DNA of 25,335 nucleotides, from positions 1 through 25,335 of the forward strand of contig CAYRAF010000014.1 of assembly GCA_964422195.1 (NCBI GenBank). The letters run 5' to 3'. Positions 22,324 to 25,335 of the stretch are shown in pieces (position 1 is the first letter of the stretch; every line of letters begins with the position of its first letter). This stretch comes from CALVUP01 sp964422195 (GTDB taxonomy: Bacteria; Bacillota_I; Bacilli_A; RF39; UBA660). Under the pieces are notes generated by a model. The model worked only from the letters and a program-made list of their open reading frames with translations. It made no database searches and was not told the origin of the DNA. A program made the translations under genes and the position numbers.

Positions 22324-23310
22324 ATGGAAACTTACAAACCAGAAGTAAATAATGCAGGCAATAAGCCATTACTTATTCTTGAGAATTATTTAAAGGAAAT
22401 ACAAAACTGTAGATATATTACTAATAATTCAGAAAAAACAGTTCAAAAATATGCATATTCTAATAATGATGCAGAAAAAAAAGATGAAACTGTTGTCGAA
22501 GAGGAGACAAAAACTTCTAATGCTGACAGTATTATGCAAGCTTTAAATATTTTTGAGAATACTCATAATTTAGCTGAAACATCTGAGGAAGAAACAAAAG
22601 AAGAACCTCCTGTTTATAGTGAAGAAGAACAACCTGAAGTAGAAGAGTCAACTACTGTGGAAGAAGAACCAAAAGCTGAAGAATCTGAAACACCTGTGGT
22701 TACTGAAACTTCAGAACCAGTAGAAGAAAAAGAAGAAGAGACTTCAGTTGAACCTTCTGGATATGCTGCAGAAATGAATAATTTTAAAGCACAGTTAGGA
22801 ACTGATAAATACAATACAAATTCTACTCCATATGAAATGTCATCTAAAGAACTTAGCATACATACTAATTCTGAACCTATTAATGTAACTAGTAGCATAG
22901 ACAGTGAAGAAATTAAAAAATTTATTGGTAGCTACGTTGATTTTGATGAAATGCCAAATTCTAAGTTCAAAGAATATTGGAATGGATGTCAACAGTTTTA
23001 TGAAGACTCAACATTAATGGAATATAAGGTTATAGATGAAATAAAAGAAAAAATAGAAAGACAAGAAGAAATAGAAGCTGAACTAGAAAAATTAGAACAA
23101 AAAATACAAGAAGTTAGAAATAATTATAATAATGCTAGTAGTGAAATAGCTGATTCCCAAGTAAAATTAGGACAAATAAAAGCTGATAAGAGTATGACAA
23201 AAGAGGCGATGGAAAGAATGCAAGCATATAAGCAAGCAGAATCAGAAATGTTTACTGTTCATACTAATAGCGAGTATAGTGAGAATCAAGGTAGATCAAG
23301 AGCTGCATAA
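22324..23310 (+). CDS. Acidic, largely disordered protein with C-terminal coiled coil
   Basis: 328 residues, no signal peptide or membrane helix; I recognise no family. Residues ~1-50 may form a short helical head (PLLILENYLKEIQNCRYI). Residues ~55-145 are extremely Glu/Thr/Val-rich (EETKEEPPVYSEEEQPEVEE type) and surely disordered. Residues ~190-225 form a small ordered segment (IKKFIGSYVDFDEMPNSKFK, YWNGCQQFYED). Residues ~225-305 are a heptad-like coiled coil (EIKEKIERQEEIEAELEKLE). The pentapeptide HTNSE occurs twice, near 180 and near 313, flanking the coil. AAGGAGG precedes the ATG; it is second in the DUF1292 operon and ends at a terminator. A scaffold or assembly role, perhaps in spore formation given the neighbours, is a guess. 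Confidence 0.75.
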   Translation: METYKPEVNNAGNKPLLILENYLKEIQNCRYITNNSEKTVQKYAYSNNDAEKKDETVVEEETKTSNADSIMQALNIFENTHNLAETSEEETKEEPPVYSEEEQPEVEESTTVEEEPKAEESETPVVTETSEPVEEKEEETSVEPSGYAAEMNNFKAQLGTDKYNTNSTPYEMSSKELSIHTNSEPINVTSSIDSEEIKKFIGSYVDFDEMPNSKFKEYWNGCQQFYEDSTLMEYKVIDEIKEKIERQEEIEAELEKLEQKIQEVRNNYNNASSEIADSQVKLGQIKADKSMTKEAMERMQAYKQAESEMFTVHTNSEYSENQGRSRAA

Positions 23311-23321
23311 GCTCTTTTTTT
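23298..23321 (+). terminator. Intrinsic terminator of the DUF1292 operon
   Basis: AAGAGCT (23298-23304) and AGCTCTT (23310-23316) are perfect 7-base arms around GCATA with seven T (23315-23321). The stop codon TAA lies at the loop edge. Confidence 0.88.
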
Positions 23322-23340
23322 CATGTTTTCAAAAATTATA

Positions 23341-23358
23341 CATATTATTAAATAGGTG
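23341..23358 (+). promoter_or_regulatory. CATATNNTTAA element with Shine-Dalgarno of the yutH-like gene
   Basis: CATATTATTAAATAGGTG is identical, except for the two N positions, to the 18 bases before the deacetylase-like gene (16281-16298). The gene sits behind a terminator and needs its own promoter, and no sigma-A consensus is visible, so this element is the best candidate. Confidence 0.4.
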
Positions 23359-23364
23359 CTGTGT

Positions 23365-24255
23365 ATGATCAAGAAAATCATAGAATACTATTACAATTTA
23401 TATCCTAATTATATTGATAAAAAAGACGAAAAGTATATATTTTTAGCTAATAATAATTTATATCACTTTGAATTACAGACTAGAAAAGAGGAAGAGTTGG
23501 AAAGAATAAAAAAAATCAATGACACCTTAAATTTATATAACATAATTATTAGAAATAGAGTAAATAGATTGGTCAGTCAATATGCAAATAAAAACTATGT
23601 TTTAATAAAAATAATAAAAAGTAAAAGGGGATTAAACTTTAATGATGTTCTAAATACAGTTGAACTAATTGATAATAGAAACAACAAATTACTAATGAGA
23701 AATAATTGGGGAAATTTATGGATAAATAAAATTGATAATATTGAATATCAGTATCTGCATTTAAAAAACAAATATCCATTAATAGATGAGTCGTTAAATT
23801 ATTATATAGGGATGTGTGAAACAGCAATATCGTACTTTAATTCAATAGAATATAATAATATTAGAAATTATATTTCGCATATAAGGGTTAATGATAATGA
23901 AGATATAGTAGAGTTTTATAATCCTCAAAATATAATAATCGATAGTAGAGTAAGGGATGTTGCAGAATATCTAAAATCTTTATTTATGAATAATTACCAA
24001 AATTTACCAAATATAATACAAAATTTAAATAAATGTAATTTTAATGATGATGAGTTAAAACTACTGTTTTGTAGGTTAAATTATCCAAGCTATTATTTTG
24101 ATCTATACGATTTGGTAATAAATGGTAAAAAAGAAGATTCTGAAATAGCAAGTATTATTACTAAAAATAAATTGTATAAAGAATTTTTAAAAAAAATATA
24201 CATGATTATTTCTAAAAAAAATAATATCAAAAGTATCGAGTGGGTTACAAAATAA
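23365..24255 (+). CDS. yutH: YutH-like spore coat protein (CotS/kinase-like fold)
   Basis: 296 residues, soluble. The C-terminal half follows the layout of YutH/CotS-type spore coat proteins, which have an aminoglycoside-phosphotransferase-like fold: YYIGMCETAISYF, PQNIIIDSRVRDVAEYLKSL (compare HASRDIAEWI in YutH, recalled), LLFCRLNYPSYYFDLYDLVI (compare LLYARLLFPLHYFE) and a final KSIEWV. The N-terminal half (EYYYNLYPNYID, NLYHFELQTRKEEEL, VLIKIIKSKRGLNF) is diverged. Typical kinase catalytic residues are not evident, as in other coat members of this fold. Start: ATG 23365 six bases after AGGTG; the in-frame GTG at 23356 lies within that site. Convergent with the NifU-like gene; yutH and NifU-like yutI are neighbours in B. 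subtilis too (recalled). Confidence 0.7.
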   Translation: MIKKIIEYYYNLYPNYIDKKDEKYIFLANNNLYHFELQTRKEEELERIKKINDTLNLYNIIIRNRVNRLVSQYANKNYVLIKIIKSKRGLNFNDVLNTVELIDNRNNKLLMRNNWGNLWINKIDNIEYQYLHLKNKYPLIDESLNYYIGMCETAISYFNSIEYNNIRNYISHIRVNDNEDIVEFYNPQNIIIDSRVRDVAEYLKSLFMNNYQNLPNIIQNLNKCNFNDDELKLLFCRLNYPSYYFDLYDLVINGKKEDSEIASIITKNKLYKEFLKKIYMIISKKNNIKSIEWVTK

Positions 24256-24256
24256 A

Positions 24257-24291
24257 AAAAGAGTTTATATATTAATAACCTCTTTTACTTC
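24257..24291 (-). terminator. Terminator of the NifU-like gene in the convergent junction
   Basis: On the - strand AAAAGAG and CTCTTTT arms enclose the last codons of the gene, followed by a T-rich run. The junction between the two stops is only 9 bases, so the hairpin may also slow transcription from the + side, where the T tract is weaker. Confidence 0.55.
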
Positions 24292-24489
24292 TGGTATTTC
24301 CTCAATTAATAATGTTTGAACACCATCTTTTAAAGTGTAATCAATTAAATGACAATTACTACAAGCACCACCTAAATGTACATATACAATACCATCTTCA
24401 TATTTTACAAATTCTATATCTCCACCATCATCTAATAGATATGGTCTGATTTTATCTAATACTTTATTAATTTTTTTTTCAATACTCAT
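24265..24489 (-). CDS. NifU C-terminal-domain Fe-S scaffold/carrier protein (Nfu type)
   Basis: 74-residue small Nfu-domain protein that can hold and pass on an iron-sulfur cluster as a dimer. It has the family text IRPYLLDDGGDIEFVKYEDGIVYVHLGGACSNCHLIDYTLKDGVQTLL with the CSNC (CxxC) cluster motif at about residues 43-46, and ends in IPEVKEVINI. It matches the size of Bacillus YutI. Start: ATG at 24489 (complement), preceded by AGGTGA; the longer reading from 24498 begins inside that site. It is the only - strand gene in the window. TATAAT on the - strand (24507-24512) is a plausible -10 box five bases before the TAGGTGA ribosome site. Confidence 0.93.
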   Translation of the reverse strand: MSIEKKINKVLDKIRPYLLDDGGDIEFVKYEDGIVYVHLGGACSNCHLIDYTLKDGVQTLLIEEIPEVKEVINI

Positions 24490-24570
24490 GAAAATCACCT
24501 AAATAAATTATATAATAAAGTACAGATAAAATAAAGTATAAAGTATTATATTAATTTATTTCAATTGCCA

Positions 24571-24678
24571 TTTGGCAGCAGGTACCCACAAGTATTTTTA
24601 AATATTTGCTTGCAATTCATAAAAATTTATTTAGCATATCAAAATAAGTTTGTCAAATACTTGTGCCTACTGTCAAAA
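24571..24678. repeat. Large imperfect inverted repeat in the nifU-like / S1 intergenic region
   Basis: The left arm at 24571-24597 (TTTGGCAGCAGG, bulge TACC, CACAAGTATTT) pairs with the right arm at 24655-24678 (AAATACTTGTG, CCTACTGTCAAAA). There are 11 perfect inner pairs and about 11 outer pairs, including one G-U and one mismatch. The ~57-base middle is A-T-rich with further weak pairing. An extra small palindrome, TGCCA-TT-TGGCA (24567-24578), overlaps the left arm. It could be a structured RNA, a MITE-like remnant or a regulatory cruciform. No open frame fits it. Confidence 0.6.
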
Positions 24679-24728
24679 GTTTTCTCGACATAAAGTTAAT
24701 ATAATATTTTTAAAACTTGACTATTATA

Positions 24729-24737
24729 TGGTATAAT
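24729..24737 (+). promoter_or_regulatory. Extended -10 promoter of the S1-domain gene
   Basis: TGGTATAAT (24729-24737) is a TGnTATAAT element with no good -35 box at the right distance. The AAGGTGA ribosome site starts about 7 bases later. Confidence 0.6.
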
Positions 24738-24755
24738 ACAAGAGAAGGTGATTTT

Positions 24756-25103
24756 ATGAAATATGAAAAAGGGAAAATTGTGAAAGGACATGTAACAGGC
24801 ATTGAGAGTTATGGGATTTTTGTTGGATTAGATGATTATTATAATGGGTTAATTCATATTTCTGAAATTTCTGAAAATTTTATTAGAAATATCAATGATT
24901 ATGTTAAAATAGGAGAGACTATAAAGGCTAAGGTGGTTGAAGTTAATGATGAAAACTTTCATGTTAAACTTAGTATAAAAAATATTGATTATAAAATGAA
25001 CAGAAGAAAAAAAGTGAAAATAATTGAAACAGAAAAAGGGTTTACTCCATTAAAAGAGAATTTAAACATTTGGATTAAAGAAAAATTAGAAAATAAAAAT
25101 TAA
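24756..25103 (+). CDS. S1 RNA-binding domain protein (YugI/CvfD-like)
   Basis: 115 residues. Residues ~1-72 form a single S1 domain: GKIVKGHVTGIESYGIFVGLDDYYNGLIHISEIS, GETIKAKVVEVND and HVKLSIKNID, the typical five-strand OB fold that binds RNA. A basic linker (NRRKKVKI) leads to a short C-terminal helix, FTPLKENLNIWIKEKL, as in the small ribosome-associated YugI/CvfD proteins (general stress protein 13). Start: ATG 24756 after AGAAGGTGA; the longer reading from 24717 covers the promoter. Monocistronic; tRNA genes follow after ~75 bases. No obvious terminator is visible. Likely a ribosome or mRNA-binding regulator. Confidence 0.88.
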   Translation: MKYEKGKIVKGHVTGIESYGIFVGLDDYYNGLIHISEISENFIRNINDYVKIGETIKAKVVEVNDENFHVKLSIKNIDYKMNRRKKVKIIETEKGFTPLKENLNIWIKEKLENKN

Positions 25104-25121
25104 AAAAAATATAAAAATTTG

Positions 25122-25150
25122 TTGACAAATATAGCTCTTAATGATATATT
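25122..25150 (+). promoter_or_regulatory. Promoter of the tRNA cluster
   Basis: TTGACA (25122-25127), 17-base spacer, TATATT (25145-25150) preceded by TGA (extended -10). It lies 29 bases before the tRNA-Val gene. Confidence 0.85.
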
Positions 25151-25179
25151 TATATTCGACAACTATTATATTTTTAGTT

Positions 25180-25256
25180 GGGCGATTAGCTCAGTTGGTT
25201 AGAGCACCTGCCTTACAAGCAGGGGGTCATAGGTTCGAGTCCTATATCGCCCACCA
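25180..25256 (+). tRNA. tRNA-Val (anticodon TAC)
   Basis: Full cloverleaf: acceptor GGGCGAT / ATCGCCC, D arm with AGCTCAGTTGGTTAGAGC, anticodon stem CCTGC / GCAGG with loop CTTACAA (anticodon TAC at 25214-25216), T arm with GGTTCGAGTCC. Discriminator A and encoded CCA (25254-25256) are present. Confidence 0.96.
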
Positions 25257-25264
25257 TTTAAAAT

Positions 25265-25335
<71 letters not shown>

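Noticed and set aside
24571..24678. The inverted repeat as a 6S RNA
   Set aside because: The arms and large A-T middle lack the central bubble and closing-stem pattern I would expect; kept as an unassigned element instead.
24717..24722. TTGACT as -35 box of the S1 gene promoter
   Set aside because: Only 9 bases separate it from TATAAT (24732); the extended -10 (TGGTATAAT) explains the promoter better.

Overview
The window looks like chromosomal DNA from an A+T-rich, Gram-positive, endospore-forming member of the Bacillota, probably a Bacilli-type gut lineage (inference). The signs are strong Shine-Dalgarno sites, sigma-A promoters, a T-box leader, sporulation-linked genes (a yunB homologue, a yutH-like coat protein gene, a SpoIID-like protein) and a standard genetic code: TGA is used as a stop (5091-5093) and Trp is read from TGG. 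Almost everything reads on the + strand. Only a small NifU-like gene is on the - strand.

Layout. (1) 1-1375: the 3' end of proS, then a dinD homologue with its own promoter and a leader hairpin. (2) 1409-4022: a three-gene run encoding a five-LysM protein, a small beta-sandwich-like protein and a SpoIID-like protein with three peptidoglycan-binding domains. None has a signal peptide, which suggests spore-envelope work in the mother cell. (3) 4029-7578: a promoter and three tandem paralogues of about 330 aa that I cannot assign to a family. They carry a YHIT...N..SIL..GIL motif reminiscent of ADP-ribosyltransferase-like folds. A Trp-rich orphan gene with its own promoter follows. (4) 7568-8918: promoter, tryptophan T-box leader, trpS and terminator. 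(5) 8928-13618: a TetR-family regulator with an operator-like palindrome in its promoter, followed by a heterodimeric ABC exporter. (6) 13624-16260: uppS-cdsA-rseP, a lipid-carrier, phospholipid and site-2-protease operon lacking the usual dxr. (7) 16304-17143: a membrane-anchored, degenerate polysaccharide-deacetylase-like protein. (8) 17185-20413: a CBS-domain family II pyrophosphatase, uppP and a PrsW-type membrane protease. (9) 20444-24489: yunB, yutD, a tandem DUF1292 protein, an acidic coiled-coil protein, a yutH-like gene and, convergently, a NifU-like gene. (10) 24490-25335: an intergenic region with a large imperfect inverted repeat, an S1-domain protein and a tRNA-Val / tRNA-Thr cluster cut by the window end.

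How the parts fit. UppS makes undecaprenyl diphosphate, UppP dephosphorylates it, and the pyrophosphatase removes PPi made by CdsA, tRNA charging and similar reactions. Cell-envelope and lipid-carrier metabolism therefore dominates 13.6-19.7 kb. Regions 2, 7 and 9 lean towards sporulation. Three genes in those regions (LysM, deacetylase-like, yutH-like) share a CATATNNTTAA element just upstream of the Shine-Dalgarno site, and yunB has a near match.

The best candidates for something undescribed are the three-paralogue operon at 4086-7065, the signal-less LysM/SpoIID operon, the DUF1292/coiled-coil pair and the inverted repeat at 24571-24678. There is no CRISPR array, insertion sequence or clear prophage. 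No gene-free stretch exceeds 300 bases.
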